A stretch of DNA of 64,000 nucleotides from Amphibacillus sp052055485. Its GTDB lineage: Bacteria; Bacillota; Bacilli; Bacillales; Amphibacillaceae. Under the pieces are notes generated by a model, which worked only from the letters and a program-made list of their open reading frames with translations, ran no database searches and was not told where the DNA came from. A program made the translations under genes and the position numbers. Position 1 is the first letter of the stretch, and every line of letters starts with the position of its first letter. The stretch covers positions 310,001-374,000 of the forward strand of contig NZ_CP197171.1 in assembly GCF_052055485.1 (NCBI RefSeq), written 5' to 3'. Shown piece after piece: positions 9,674 through 18,500 of the stretch.

Positions 9674-10322
9674 ACTATATCGCTTTATAAAACTGGATTT
9701 TTTAACGATCAAACCTTACTTAACACTTAAAAATATGCTCATTGTTATTGGAATGTCTGCTTTTTTATCATATGTTAATCAGTCAGCTGTTGGCTCAATC
9801 TCAATTGTCCTTCTGTTTACAACCATCTATATTAGTTATCCATTTGCGGTGGGTGATCAAAACGGCATTGACTCTTTGTATATCATGCTGGGGATCGAAA
9901 AGAAAAGTGTCGTGACTGGACGCTATCTTTGGGCTTTACTTATGAATCTGATCGGTCTATTCCTATCGATCATACTGACGGTTGGCTTATCACTGTTATT
10001 TAAAATATCAATAAATTTACTTGAAGTGGCATTAACACTATCTGCGATATTCATGTTATTTACTTTAATGCAAGCCTTTCAACTATCCATGTTTTTTAAG
10101 CTTGGATACATGAAAGCTAAAACGATGGCGTATTTGCCAATGTTACTTATGGGTGCCATTTTTGTGGGCATCACCGTATTAGGTCGTTCATTATCCACTA
10201 TATTTATCTTTATTCAAAACCATTGGCTATTCGTCATCATGCTTCTGGTGATCATATGGCTTGCCGCTATATTTGGCTCGTATGCATACTCAGTCAAACA
10301 ATACACTCTTAGAGAAATCTGA
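9666..10322 (+). CDS. ABC-2 type transporter permease (ABC2_membrane_5-like)
   Basis: The 218-residue protein has about six hydrophobic segments and the pattern SYPFAVGDQNGIDSLYIMLG followed by KSVVTGRYLWALL, typical of the short permeases paired with YtrA-type regulators. It is the last gene of the operon; a hairpin follows at 10440-10471. It probably works as a homodimer with two copies of the upstream ATPase. The substrate is unknown. Confidence 0.8.
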   Translation: MNKLYRFIKLDFLTIKPYLTLKNMLIVIGMSAFLSYVNQSAVGSISIVLLFTTIYISYPFAVGDQNGIDSLYIMLGIEKKSVVTGRYLWALLMNLIGLFLSIILTVGLSLLFKISINLLEVALTLSAIFMLFTLMQAFQLSMFFKLGYMKAKTMAYLPMLLMGAIFVGITVLGRSLSTIFIFIQNHWLFVIMLLVIIWLAAIFGSYAYSVKQYTLREI

Positions 10323-10439
10323 GTGGTGGGAAAATAGCAACAAAGCTTATATTATGAAACGAGAGATGATTGCGAATGATATATTTGAAAGTGTTGCTGA
10401 TTGGATGAGTAAGCTAATTTCTCCTTCAAATAGAACTTA

Positions 10440-10482
10440 GACCATTCCATGCTTTTACACATGAAATGGTCCTTTCTGTATT
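10440..10482 (+). terminator. Terminator of the GntR/ABC operon
   Basis: Arms GACCATTCCATG (10440-10451) and CATGAAATGGTC (10460-10471) pair with one mismatch around an 8-base loop and are followed by a T-rich tract. It lies 118 bases after the permease stop and directly before the 20-bp repeat array. Confidence 0.6.
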
Positions 10483-10558
10483 TTCGATAACTTGTGTCAA
10501 GTCCAAAATCTTGTGTAATAACCTATAGCTATCTCTGTAGTTACTTGAGAGGGGGGTA

Positions 10559-10596
10559 GCTTTTCCTGTCCTCGCCATGGCGAGGTCAGGAAAAGC
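10559..10596. other. 38-bp near-perfect palindrome inside the IS
   Basis: The core CCTCGCCATGGCGAGG is a perfect palindrome, flanked by CTTTTCCTG and CAGGAAAAG. It lies just downstream of the transposase stop codon and before the left end, so it could end transposase transcription or block read-through in either direction. Confidence 0.6.
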
Positions 10597-10603
10597 GTTA
10601 CAT

Positions 10604-11791
10604 TTAATTCTCCCCCGGGGCATAGTCTCTTAAAAATTTTCGCTTCGTCTTCTGAAATCCTTCGTGGATATCCATCAAAACGGCACCGATAAGTCGGACA
10701 GCTGAATCTATATTCGGAAAGATCCCAATGACTCTTTCCCTACGCCGTATTTCTCTATTGACTCGCTCTAAACTGTTTGTCGTCCTTAGAGAGACATGAT
10801 AGCCCGTGGGTTCTTGGATGAATTGTAGGGCATCATCAAAACCGGCTTCTAACTTCTCGATGACCGCTGTGTACTTCGGATTTCCCTCGACTGTCTTTAT
10901 AAAGTTTGTCTTCAATTCTCTGGCATGGGCCAGGGTATCGGCATAAAAGATTTGTTTTAAGGCTGTCCGTTCAGCTTGACTGTTTTTCTTCGGCATCACA
11001 TCCGTTAGATTGCGTAAGAAATGGGTGGTACAACGCTGCCATGGACAGTTCAAAAAGTCTTCTTTAATCGCTGCTTTCAATCCAGAATGCGCATCAGAGA
11101 TGATGAGCTTGGGTTTCTTCAAACCACGCGCTCGTAAGTCCTGAAAGAAGCTTGTCCAAGCTGCCTTTGATTCCTCTTCTGAAACCATAAATCCAATAAT
11201 CTCACGTCTATTCTCTGACGTCACCCCTTGCGCAATATAGACACCTTTAGATACCACACGATGATTCTCTCGCACTTTAATATACATGGCATCGACATAA
11301 ACATAGGCATAGTATTTATGGTGAAGGGCGCGCTCTCTAAACGATGCCACCTCAGGATCTAGACGTTTGAGAATATCAGAAGCAAATGAACGAGAGACGC
11401 CTTCCCCACAGAGGGTCTCAACAATTTTAGTGACCTTTCGGGTCGATACACCACTCACGACAGATTCCACTAATGTCAGAACAAGCGATTGATCCATACG
11501 TTGATACTTCTCGAATAACTTTGTTGAAAAGGCACCAGAGCGTGTCCGAGGGACTTTCAGCGTGATTCGCCCGATAGGTAGTTTATAATCTCTTTCGTAA
11601 TAGCCATTCCGCATGTCTTGGCGAAGTGCATGGCGTTCTCGTGAGTCGGCTTGGACATAGGCATCACGCTCCGCCTCCATGTAGGCATTAAATACAGCGA
11701 CTGCCAGTCCTTTAGTTGCCGAATTTAAGTTGCTCGATAAAATTTCCTCTGTTAATTTGTCCATATCTAGGGTAAAATTTAATTGAGTCAT
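10604..11791 (-). CDS. IS256 family transposase
   Basis: The 395-residue protein is full length for the mutator-type (IS256) DDE transposases. Visible blocks include the YVDAMYIKVRE region with the first catalytic Asp, LIISDAHSGLKAAI with the second, and TNSLERVNREIRRRERVIG with the catalytic Glu near the C-terminus. It catalyses copy-out movement of its own element. No frameshift or internal stop is seen. The start has a fair GGAGAGAAC-type site. Confidence 0.95.
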   Translation of the reverse strand: MTQLNFTLDMDKLTEEILSSNLNSATKGLAVAVFNAYMEAERDAYVQADSRERHALRQDMRNGYYERDYKLPIGRITLKVPRTRSGAFSTKLFEKYQRMDQSLVLTLVESVVSGVSTRKVTKIVETLCGEGVSRSFASDILKRLDPEVASFRERALHHKYYAYVYVDAMYIKVRENHRVVSKGVYIAQGVTSENRREIIGFMVSEEESKAAWTSFFQDLRARGLKKPKLIISDAHSGLKAAIKEDFLNCPWQRCTTHFLRNLTDVMPKKNSQAERTALKQIFYADTLAHARELKTNFIKTVEGNPKYTAVIEKLEAGFDDALQFIQEPTGYHVSLRTTNSLERVNREIRRRERVIGIFPNIDSAVRLIGAVLMDIHEGFQKTKRKFLRDYAPGEN

Positions 11792-12255
11792 TTCAGTTCT
11801 CTCCTTTTCAATGGTTGGTTGGTAACTACATTGTACTATAGGAGAGCTGATTTGGCTCTTTTTCTTTATTACACAATTATATAGCCTTAATCATAACTTG
11901 ACTGTATTTCGAAAAAGTTGATTGTATTTTCGTTAACTTGATTGCATTTCGAGAAAGTTGACTGTATTTTCGATGACTTGATTGCATTTCGAAAAAGTTG
12001 ACTGCATTTTCGTTAACTTGATTGCATTTCGGAAAAGTTGACTGTATTTTCGCTTACTTGATTGTATTTTGAAAAAGTTGATTGTATTTTCGATGACTTG
12101 ATTGCATTTCGGAAAAGTTGACTGCAATTTCGTTAACTTGACTGTATTTTGCCAAACTTAACCGCAAATCGCTGAACTTACTCTTATTTCTAATCGACCG
12201 CTAATAACAGATGATCATGAAACTGGCTAGCTGTTGTACTAACCTGACAACATTG

Positions 12256-12420
12256 GTGCAATTACTCGTCCTACCGAAATGTTTGTTAGTTGATTGATTC
12301 AGACCATTAGCTCACCTGATCTCACACCTAGTTAAATCAATTTATTTCTTTTTTTAAGGAGGGGAGGCTAAAACCACCAACGTCGCGTTGTTCCGAGTTT
12401 TACGGACGCTTATCTGTGGT
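12256..12420. repeat. Dispersed element, copy A (next to broken GNAT gene)
   Basis: The right end GAGTTTTACGGACGCTTATC plus TGTGGT (12395-12420) matches the ends of copies B, C and D. A block like GCAATTACTCGTCCTACCGA at 12258-12277 is shared with copy C, and in reverse with B and D. The end coincides with the point where the GNAT reading frame leaves its family pattern. Confidence 0.6.
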
Positions 12421-12799
12421 AAAAACAGTGAGCACCAGTCCGCTGTAATCCTGAGGATAAAGCGACAATTTCATAATTATTTTCTCGTATCCATTCATGA
12501 ACATAGTTAAGTAGTTTTTCTCCATACCCTTTTGAACGCTTAGTCGTATTTGTGACTAAATCACATACCCATACAAATCTACCATAATACAGTGTGATCA
12601 TAGGATCAAAACCAGTTACTGCTACGATTTCTCCTTCACCAATTAAAGCAAACATTTTATATCCATTTTTCTCTTTTGCTTCTAATACTAATTCGAGATA
12701 TGTCTCTTCATCAAGATGTGTTCTTAATTGTTTCATAACTGGAAAAGCTTCAATCATTTCATTTTATATTCGAAGTTCTTTGATGATTAATGTGTTCAT
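12410..12799 (-). pseudogene. Broken GNAT acetyltransferase (two lesions)
   Basis: The frame from ATG 12799 (MNTLIIKELRI) hits TAA and continues in frame as NEMIEAFPVMKQLRTHLDEE, then through GNAT motifs including WVCDLVTNTTKRSKGYGEKL (acetyl-CoA loop) and ALSSGLQRTGAHCFY. It then ends in HR-stop supplied by the dispersed element at 12420. GNAT proteins of this kind continue about 20-30 residues further. So there is an early nonsense codon and a replaced C-terminus. An internal start at 12757 could still give a 115-residue fragment, which would lack the last strand of the fold. Confidence 0.75.
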
Positions 12800-12945
12800 T
12801 ACCTAATCTCTTTCGAAAAAATATTAACGAAATTTTAGCGCTCCTCTTCTTTTACTAAATCTTCAGCAATCAGACTTTAGTGTTTGCAAATAAAGTCTGG
12901 AAAGTCTATACATAGTATTTTTCAGATACTTAACGTAAGCTCTTC

Positions 12946-14361
12946 TCAATCTGCCTGATCCAAATGATTAAATGACTTTGATAAAGGGATTTTCATGATC
13001 ATTTTTACACCTTTTTCAGAAACATTTTTTTCAATACTAAATTCCCCATGATGGGCTTTTACAATTCTAGCCACCATAGGTAAACCTAAACCATGTCCCT
13101 TCTTGCTCTTATTGACTCTTTTCGAGGCATACGGTAAGTAGGTTATCTGAGAAATAATCTCTTCAGGAATCCCTATCCCATCATCGCTAACCATTAAGCA
13201 ATACATCGACTGGTCTTCTGATTGCTTCGTTTCTAGCCTGATATTGCAACCTTGAGGATTGTGGGTCACGCTATTTTGGATAAGATTGGTGAGTGCGCGA
13301 GATAGTAATTTCTCATCACCGGCAATTTGCCCCGCTTGATCTAAAATTTGAAGGTCAATATGATATTTCTCCTCTAATCCCCCATTCAAAAATTCAGCTG
13401 CTACCTTTCGAACGATTACAGATGGACGGAGTGTTTTTAAATTTAAGGGTTGCATCTCATACTCTAACATCGAAATTAAATTTAAATCATTGACAAGTTC
13501 GCGGATTTTTTCCGTACGCCGCCTAATGATTGCAGCTTGCTCCTTTTGTTCTGCGGGCAGTTGTTGATTATCTTCCATTTCACTTGCATAACCGAGGATA
13601 ACAGACAGAGGTGTTCTAATATCATGAGAAATTCCCGCGATCCAGTTCGAACGCGCTTCATCCCTTTCTTCTAAAGCCACTTTATTTTCTTGAATTTTAG
13701 AGGAAGTCATATTAATGCTTGTCGCTAGATCTCTAAATAGCCCCTTCGTATTTAAGTTTACTTTTTTCTCCTTGCTTAAATCATGGATGCCACGAATTAA
13801 TGGGCGGATACCTTTAATCAGCCTTGCACTTAAAATAAACGAAATAAGGATTGCAATTGCAATATTAATCGCAAATAAGATACCTAATCTTAATGGCGTA
13901 GACTGGGTTCCTTCCGACCAAAATTGTAATTGGTACTTCCACAAGCTAGCTTTCGGATAGCCAACGACTAATAATCCATCTTGCTGCTCCCATGTATAGA
14001 CGGGGTAATCATTTAAATAGTAGCGTGAAAATTTCGCAACATCTGCAAGACTATAGGAACGGGGAACATCAGCCGGTAAGGCATAATCCCAGATCACTTT
14101 TCCCTCATGATCTAATATCATCGCCCACGCATCATTGTTTTGAAGAAACTGCTGACTACGATTTTGTAGGATGTATTCGTCATTTTGGATGTCTAAATCC
14201 TCTGCTAAATTTTCCATTATTTTAGTCGGTGAGGGGGTGTTACTCAGTTCATCAATAAATATCAAAGTTCCCAACAGGATAAAATTGACGACCACAAGCA
14301 GAAAAGCAATTAATATTGTGATCATTAAATAACGTCGTATGATCCGAATGACACCATCCAT
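12946..14361 (-). CDS. Sensor histidine kinase of the lantibiotic-response module
   Basis: The 471-residue protein has a membrane segment at about residues 12-36, an extracellular domain of about 120 residues, a second segment at about 158-178, a HAMP-like linker, and the phospho-acceptor His246 in GISHDIRTPLSV. ATPase boxes follow: NLIQNSVTHNP, DDGIGIPEEI and KGHGLGLPMV. It starts 6 bases after the response regulator gene and so is co-expressed with it. The context (lantibiotic ABC transporter upstream) suggests that it senses a lantibiotic-like peptide, as in the CprK/SpaK group; the ligand is inferred. Confidence 0.9.
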   Translation of the reverse strand: MDGVIRIIRRYLMITILIAFLLVVVNFILLGTLIFIDELSNTPSPTKIMENLAEDLDIQNDEYILQNRSQQFLQNNDAWAMILDHEGKVIWDYALPADVPRSYSLADVAKFSRYYLNDYPVYTWEQQDGLLVVGYPKASLWKYQLQFWSEGTQSTPLRLGILFAINIAIAILISFILSARLIKGIRPLIRGIHDLSKEKKVNLNTKGLFRDLATSINMTSSKIQENKVALEERDEARSNWIAGISHDIRTPLSVILGYASEMEDNQQLPAEQKEQAAIIRRRTEKIRELVNDLNLISMLEYEMQPLNLKTLRPSVIVRKVAAEFLNGGLEEKYHIDLQILDQAGQIAGDEKLLSRALTNLIQNSVTHNPQGCNIRLETKQSEDQSMYCLMVSDDGIGIPEEIISQITYLPYASKRVNKSKKGHGLGLPMVARIVKAHHGEFSIEKNVSEKGVKMIMKIPLSKSFNHLDQAD

Positions 14362-14367
14362 TTCAAC

Positions 14368-15078
14368 TCACTCCTCTTCTGCTAGCAACTTGTATCCAAG
14401 TCCTCTTACCGTTAGTAAAAATTTAGGCTTTGAAGGATCTGATTCAACTTTTTCTCTTACTCTTCTGATATGAACCATCAACGTATTCTCATACCCGTAA
14501 CTCTCTTCGCCCCATAAAAATTGACACAAAGAATCGATCGTGACAATTCTGCCTTTATTTTGATAAAGTTTTATTAATATCGCATGTTCTTTCGCGGTTA
14601 ATTGTAATGTCTGATCGTTCCTTTGTACCTCAGCACTTTCCAAATCGATGCTTATTTCCCCTAATTGAAATTTGGAAACCGGCTTTGTTTCTTGAGGAGC
14701 GTAAACGCGTTTTAAAACTGCTGTTAAACGTAAAACAAGTTCTCGTGGAAGAAAAGGCTTCACTATATAGTCATCTGCCCCTAAACCCAGACCAAGTAAG
14801 CGATCTTCTCCCTCATCACGAGCAGTTAGGAAGATCACCGGTAAATCACTATATTTCCTGATCGAAGATAACAAAGTGAAGCCATCTCCATCTGGTAACA
14901 TCACATCCAATATCGCAATATCTGGTTTAACAGCATGAAATGTTTCTAGTGCTGTTTGATAATCTTCAGCTGGGTATATAAAAGAAAACCCATGCTTTCG
15001 TAATTTATTCGCTATCATTACCCTTATTTCTGCTTCATCTTCAACAAGCAAAATTTTTTTATCTTTTAAATGATTCAT
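14368..15078 (-). CDS. OmpR-family response regulator of the lantibiotic-response module
   Basis: The 236-residue protein has a receiver domain with the acidic pair in VEDE, phospho-acceptor Asp58 (LDVMLPDGDG), conserved Lys in IVKPF, and a C-terminal winged helix (TAKEHAILIKLYQNKGRIVT, HIRRVREKVE, VRGLGYKL). It is the partner of the kinase just downstream. The three 11-base direct repeats in front of the ABC genes (18092-18124) are the likely binding site. A CTCCGGAGG-like ribosome site precedes the ATG. Confidence 0.92.
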   Translation of the reverse strand: MNHLKDKKILLVEDEAEIRVMIANKLRKHGFSFIYPAEDYQTALETFHAVKPDIAILDVMLPDGDGFTLLSSIRKYSDLPVIFLTARDEGEDRLLGLGLGADDYIVKPFLPRELVLRLTAVLKRVYAPQETKPVSKFQLGEISIDLESAEVQRNDQTLQLTAKEHAILIKLYQNKGRIVTIDSLCQFLWGEESYGYENTLMVHIRRVREKVESDPSKPKFLLTVRGLGYKLLAEEE

Positions 15079-15231
15079 AAAATACCTCCGGAGCCATTTA
15101 TTTCAAAGGAAGTTGTCTAGATACTATTTTACATCCTGACCCAAATCATACATGATATCATGCCCTAATAAAATGAAAACACATGAATCAAAATTCATCG
15201 ATGGGTTCATCTGTTCAGCAAAGAAAAAAAC

Positions 15232-15594
15232 TTATTGAAATTGTTCTTGAACGGCTGCGGGTAATTCTTCGAAGCTTACTTCTTGCCAATATGTGACTCC
15301 GCGAAATTTTGTATGATAAAGCTGAATATAAGCACCTTGTCTAAGTTGATGACCTGCCGAAAACTCCAGCTCTTTTTCTTTGGCATTTTCATCGTATCCG
15401 ATCACTTGGTAAATGTGTCGATCACTATTTCCTTCAGTCCCTTCCTCAGTTATGACCGTATAGTAGATATCCTTCCCTTTAGGATGGTCTGGGGAGAGTT
15501 TATCAGCATCATAAGAAAATAGCATTGCGCACCCTCCTACCATTATGACTAAACCCACAAGCAATAATATAACTTTGGATAATTTAAATTTCAT
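15232..15594 (-). CDS. YxeA-family (DUF1093) small exported protein
   Basis: The 120-residue protein has one N-terminal hydrophobic segment ending in VGGCAM, which could be a lipobox, and a small domain with YYTVITEEG, HIYQVIGYDENAKEKELEF and LRQGAYIQLYHTKFRGVTYW as in YxeA/DUF1093 proteins. Such proteins often sit beside lantibiotic or bacitracin-type resistance ABC genes. It lies 21 bases after the second permease gene, in the same operon. Its biochemical role is unknown. Confidence 0.8.
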   Translation of the reverse strand: MKFKLSKVILLLVGLVIMVGGCAMLFSYDADKLSPDHPKGKDIYYTVITEEGTEGNSDRHIYQVIGYDENAKEKELEFSAGHQLRQGAYIQLYHTKFRGVTYWQEVSFEELPAAVQEQFQ

Positions 15595-15614
15595 CTAAGA
15601 ACCTCCTAATTAAA

Positions 15615-16346
15615 TTAAGACGAAACAATGTCTTTTGTTTTCAATTGACGGATCGATCGAATGGAGAATAATAAAATAAAAAAGAGAATCATTCCCCAAA
15701 ACAAGATATTCTGCAGCCCTGTAAGACTATCTTGGTTAAGCACGCTTAAGCCAATTGTCAACAAAGAAAACGGGAAAAACAGACCTACATGCGACACATA
15801 CATTAATAAACCAGCAAAGACAGCACATAAACTGATTCCAATCGGCGTAGCAAAACTTCGTAAACGTAGGGAAAGTCCCAATTGAAAAGCAATGATAGCT
15901 AAAGAGGCAAACCAACCTCTTAATGTCCAGCCGATTACTTCTACAGGCAACGAACCTTGCAAGGATAGTAAAGTTCCGGCAACCCAATATAAGCCAACAA
16001 AAATAAATTGAGCAAATAAAATTAACAGACTCACGATCACAAATTTCGCCACGTAGATACTGCCAATAGTGACAGGTGCTGACATCACCATGTTCCAATT
16101 TTGATTTGTGTGTTCCAAACGACAGATATAAGCACAACAGATAGCAATCAGAATCGGTAAGAAAAACTCACCATAGAAAAGACCGACCTGACTCCAAAGG
16201 CTAAACCAGCCTCCTTCCAACACTTCTTGATTCATATAAAAATTAGCGCTCCCAATCATTAAACTCAGGATCGGTAAAATCGCGATGACCAAAATAATTT
16301 TAGAGTGTCTTAATTTTAACCATTCAGCAGATAAACTTCGTCTCAT
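15615..16346 (-). CDS. Lantibiotic-immunity ABC transporter permease, MutG type
   Basis: The 243-residue protein has six predicted membrane segments and opens with LSAEWLKLRHSKIILVIAIL, a pattern typical of MutG/EpiG-type permeases. LEHTNQNWNMVMSAPVTIGS matches the usual cytoplasmic loop. With the MutE-type partner (16362-17117) and the ATPase (17117-18037) it forms a lantibiotic self-protection or resistance pump in the cell membrane. No lantibiotic biosynthesis gene is in the window, so resistance to foreign peptides is more likely than immunity to a self-made one. Confidence 0.85.
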   Translation of the reverse strand: MRRSLSAEWLKLRHSKIILVIAILPILSLMIGSANFYMNQEVLEGGWFSLWSQVGLFYGEFFLPILIAICCAYICRLEHTNQNWNMVMSAPVTIGSIYVAKFVIVSLLILFAQFIFVGLYWVAGTLLSLQGSLPVEVIGWTLRGWFASLAIIAFQLGLSLRLRSFATPIGISLCAVFAGLLMYVSHVGLFFPFSLLTIGLSVLNQDSLTGLQNILFWGMILFFILLFSIRSIRQLKTKDIVSS

Positions 16347-16361
16347 AACTGTTCCTCCTCT

Positions 16362-17117
16362 TTAAATTTCCTGTCTGTTTAAATGAATTCTGCCCATGAG
16401 ATAAAAAATAACGAACATAACCAAAGTAGAGATGATTAAAGACATATTTAAGCTTTCCTGAGCATAACTTGCTCCCAATGATTCGCTATACGAATAGGAA
16501 ATAGGACTTAAATCTAAATAGTATGACCAGATAAAAAAGTGTCTGACAGAAGAGGGAAACATGGCAGCTGTCATACCGATAAAGCCACCTACCATACCTA
16601 AGCAAAGCGCGAAGGCTTGATTTTTAATCGCTAGAGACATCCACTGTTGGATAGCAGTAATAACCATCGTCGTTATCAATGCTCCAGCTAAAAATGAGAC
16701 AAGTAAATGAAATGGAAAACTTCCTGAAAAGTTATTGAGCTTTCCAAAAAAAATAATAAATGCTATCTGAACAATAAGAACAAACAACATCAGACTATTT
16801 GCGCACATATACTTGGCAGAAAATAATTTCCTTCGTTTTACATTTGTAACCACAAGCATTTTCCACGTATCCCCTTTATGCTCCATATCACAAATACGTG
16901 AGACAACAATCGCTGCAAGGATGGGCAGAAAAAGACCGTTCATGCTCGAGACAACATATATAATCGATTCCCATCTTGCATCTCCTGGATTATTGGCGAT
17001 CGAACGTGTAACAGACATAAATACCCAACCCATCTCCACCACCAGAAAAAGGAGCATCATCAACCAGATTTTTTTCCGGCGAATCTTAAAAAACTCTAGT
17101 CGCAGCATTTTTAGCAT
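16362..17117 (-). CDS. Lantibiotic-immunity ABC transporter permease, MutE/EpiE type
   Basis: The 251-residue protein has six predicted membrane segments and the pattern LRLEFFKIRRKKIWLMMLLF, followed by MEHKGDTWKMLVVTNVKRRK in the cytoplasmic loop, as in MutE permeases. Its start overlaps the ATPase stop by one base and it is followed 15 bases later by the MutG-type gene. The two permeases are distant paralogues. The order ATPase-permease-permease-YxeA-regulator-kinase is compact and one-directional. Confidence 0.85.
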   Translation of the reverse strand: MLKMLRLEFFKIRRKKIWLMMLLFLVVEMGWVFMSVTRSIANNPGDARWESIIYVVSSMNGLFLPILAAIVVSRICDMEHKGDTWKMLVVTNVKRRKLFSAKYMCANSLMLFVLIVQIAFIIFFGKLNNFSGSFPFHLLVSFLAGALITTMVITAIQQWMSLAIKNQAFALCLGMVGGFIGMTAAMFPSSVRHFFIWSYYLDLSPISYSYSESLGASYAQESLNMSLIISTLVMFVIFYLMGRIHLNRQEI

Positions 17118-18037
17118 TATAAACTCTTCTCCTTCCCCGTTAATTCTAGGAATATATCCTCTAAACTTAATTTATTCTCTTCAATCCGAGTCACCATCAT
17201 ATCGTTGTCTACCAATAATTTATTGACCTTGGCTACTTCCTTATCACCCTGATTCTCAAACGTTAGTCTTGAGGTTTCCTGAGATAAATAGTAACCATGA
17301 CTTTCGAGCAATTGCTGTGCCTTTTTATTGTTCTCCGTTTTTAATCGGATCGTACTGCGGCTTTTTTGCCTTAAGTCATCCATCCTTCCCTGATATAATA
17401 AATTCCCCTCATTGATAATCCCAACAGATGTCGCCATTTGCTCGATTTCTGAAAGGAGATGACTAGATAACAAAACAGTCATACCATAGCGAGAAGGTAA
17501 GGATTTGATCAATTCACGCATCTCACCAATACCTGATGGATCAAGACCATTGGTTGGCTCATCCAAAATTAATAATTTCGGAAAGGAGAGTAATGCCATA
17601 GCCATTCCTAGCCGTTGTTTCATACCTAAAGAGTATTGATTTACCGGCTTATTTTTTTGCTTTTCTAATCTGACAATCCGAAGGGCTTCATCGACATTCT
17701 TCATGGGGACATTTCTAAGTCGTTTCATCACGAGCATGTTCTCTAAACCTGTTAAATGCCCATAATAAGATGGGGATTCTACTAATGAACCCGTATTTTG
17801 TAAAATGGATGACCGAGCCTTTCGAAGATTCTTGCCAAATACCTGAATGTCTCCCTCCGATGGTTTAATCAGACCTAATAACATTTTGATTGTTGTCGTT
17901 TTACCTGCTCCATTTGGCCCCAAAAAACCATAAATTTCGCCTTCTGGTACGTGAAGATCAACCTTGTTTACACTTTTAACAGCACCATGTATTTGGGTTA
18001 AATGACTTGTTTTTACTATCATTGGCTTATTGACCAT
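17117..18037 (-). CDS. Lantibiotic-protection ABC transporter ATPase (MutF/BcrA-like)
   Basis: The 306-residue protein has Walker A GPNGAGKTT, signature YSLGMKQRLGMAMAL, Walker B LLILDEPTNGLDP, and the H-loop in SSHLL. The C-terminal extension ending LSLEDIFLELTGKEKSL is typical of BcrA/MutF ATPases. It starts after a strong GGGAGGAAA site and a promoter with three direct repeats, and leads the whole resistance operon. It powers the two permeases that follow. Confidence 0.92.
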   Translation of the reverse strand: MVNKPMIVKTSHLTQIHGAVKSVNKVDLHVPEGEIYGFLGPNGAGKTTTIKMLLGLIKPSEGDIQVFGKNLRKARSSILQNTGSLVESPSYYGHLTGLENMLVMKRLRNVPMKNVDEALRIVRLEKQKNKPVNQYSLGMKQRLGMAMALLSFPKLLILDEPTNGLDPSGIGEMRELIKSLPSRYGMTVLLSSHLLSEIEQMATSVGIINEGNLLYQGRMDDLRQKSRSTIRLKTENNKKAQQLLESHGYYLSQETSRLTFENQGDKEVAKVNKLLVDNDMMVTRIEENKLSLEDIFLELTGKEKSL

Positions 18038-18069
18038 ATCATTTCCTCCCTATCCTTATGATTAACATA

Positions 18070-18124
18070 AGTATATCGAGTGAACCTTGCACCTTCCTGA
18101 AAGCTACCTGAAGATTACCTTAAG
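18070..18124 (-). promoter_or_regulatory. Response-regulator-type promoter of the lantibiotic ABC operon
   Basis: Read on the minus strand, three direct repeats spaced exactly 11 bases apart lie at 18124-18092: CTTAAGGTAAT, CTTCAGGTAGC, TTTCAGGAAGG. A -10 box TATACT is at 18075-18070, with the repeats covering the place of the -35 box. This is the usual layout for OmpR-type activators, most likely the regulator at 14368-15078. Confidence 0.6.
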
Positions 18125-18303
18125 AATTTAAAAATTAAGCACCAGTAACTAAATATGTATGTTCAGATGTACTCGCCAGCTCATCATTTGACCCTGTTAA
18201 AGTTTAATGTTGCTAGACAGAACAAAAGCGCAGAGCGCCCGTTCAACAACGATGGATAGTTATCCACAAGCACAAATTTTATAATTTCCTATGCTATAAA
18301 AAA

Positions 18304-18354
18304 ACTAAGCGTGAATCCTACTATCAAATGATGATAGTAGGATTCACGCTTAGT
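18304..18354 (-). terminator. Very strong intrinsic terminator
   Basis: A perfect 23-bp stem (ACTAAGCGTGAATCCTACTA, extended by three bases, and its complement) with a 5-base loop is followed on the minus strand by a run of seven T. It ends the operon 20516-18501 and shields the divergent-end neighbour. Confidence 0.85.
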
Positions 18355-18500
18355 CTTATGTTCTAGGTTTACTCTAGTTTCTTTCTATGATTAGTTAAAT
18401 ATTTATCATTTTGGACGAGAAGACTCTATCTTCAAGCATAAGCTAGGGTGGAGTAGTTCAAGACTTAATCGATTAAATCTTTCTTCCTCACAGACACCGC

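Larger units (their letters stand above)
10495..11892. mobile_element. Complete IS256-family insertion sequence, about 1398 bp
   Basis: The ends align without gaps over about 29 bases as imperfect inverted repeats; the best block is TTGTGTAATAA at 10511-10521 and its complement at 11866-11876. Direct copies of ATAACTTG flank it at 10487-10494 and 11893-11900, an 8-base target duplication as expected for this family. One full transposase gene lies inside on the minus strand. The element sits in the 20-bp repeat array. It looks intact and perhaps recent; copies elsewhere cannot be judged here. Confidence 0.85.
10475..12185. repeat. 20-bp tandem repeat array, split by an IS element
   Basis: From 11896 to about 12180 the motif ACTTG/AGTTG recurs every 20 bases exactly, giving about 15 units without indels. 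Two unit types alternate: one like ATTGCATTTCGAAAA, the other like ACTGTATTTTCGTTA, so there is also a 40-base period. A partial unit (CTGTATTTTCGATAACTTG) survives left of the IS at 10476-10494. Removing the IS and one copy of its target duplication restores the pattern. The last units decay. The function is unknown. Confidence 0.9.

Noticed and set aside
11933..12127. Open frame of 64 codons on the minus strand
   Set aside because: It is a translation of the 20-bp repeat (repeating peptide), not a gene.
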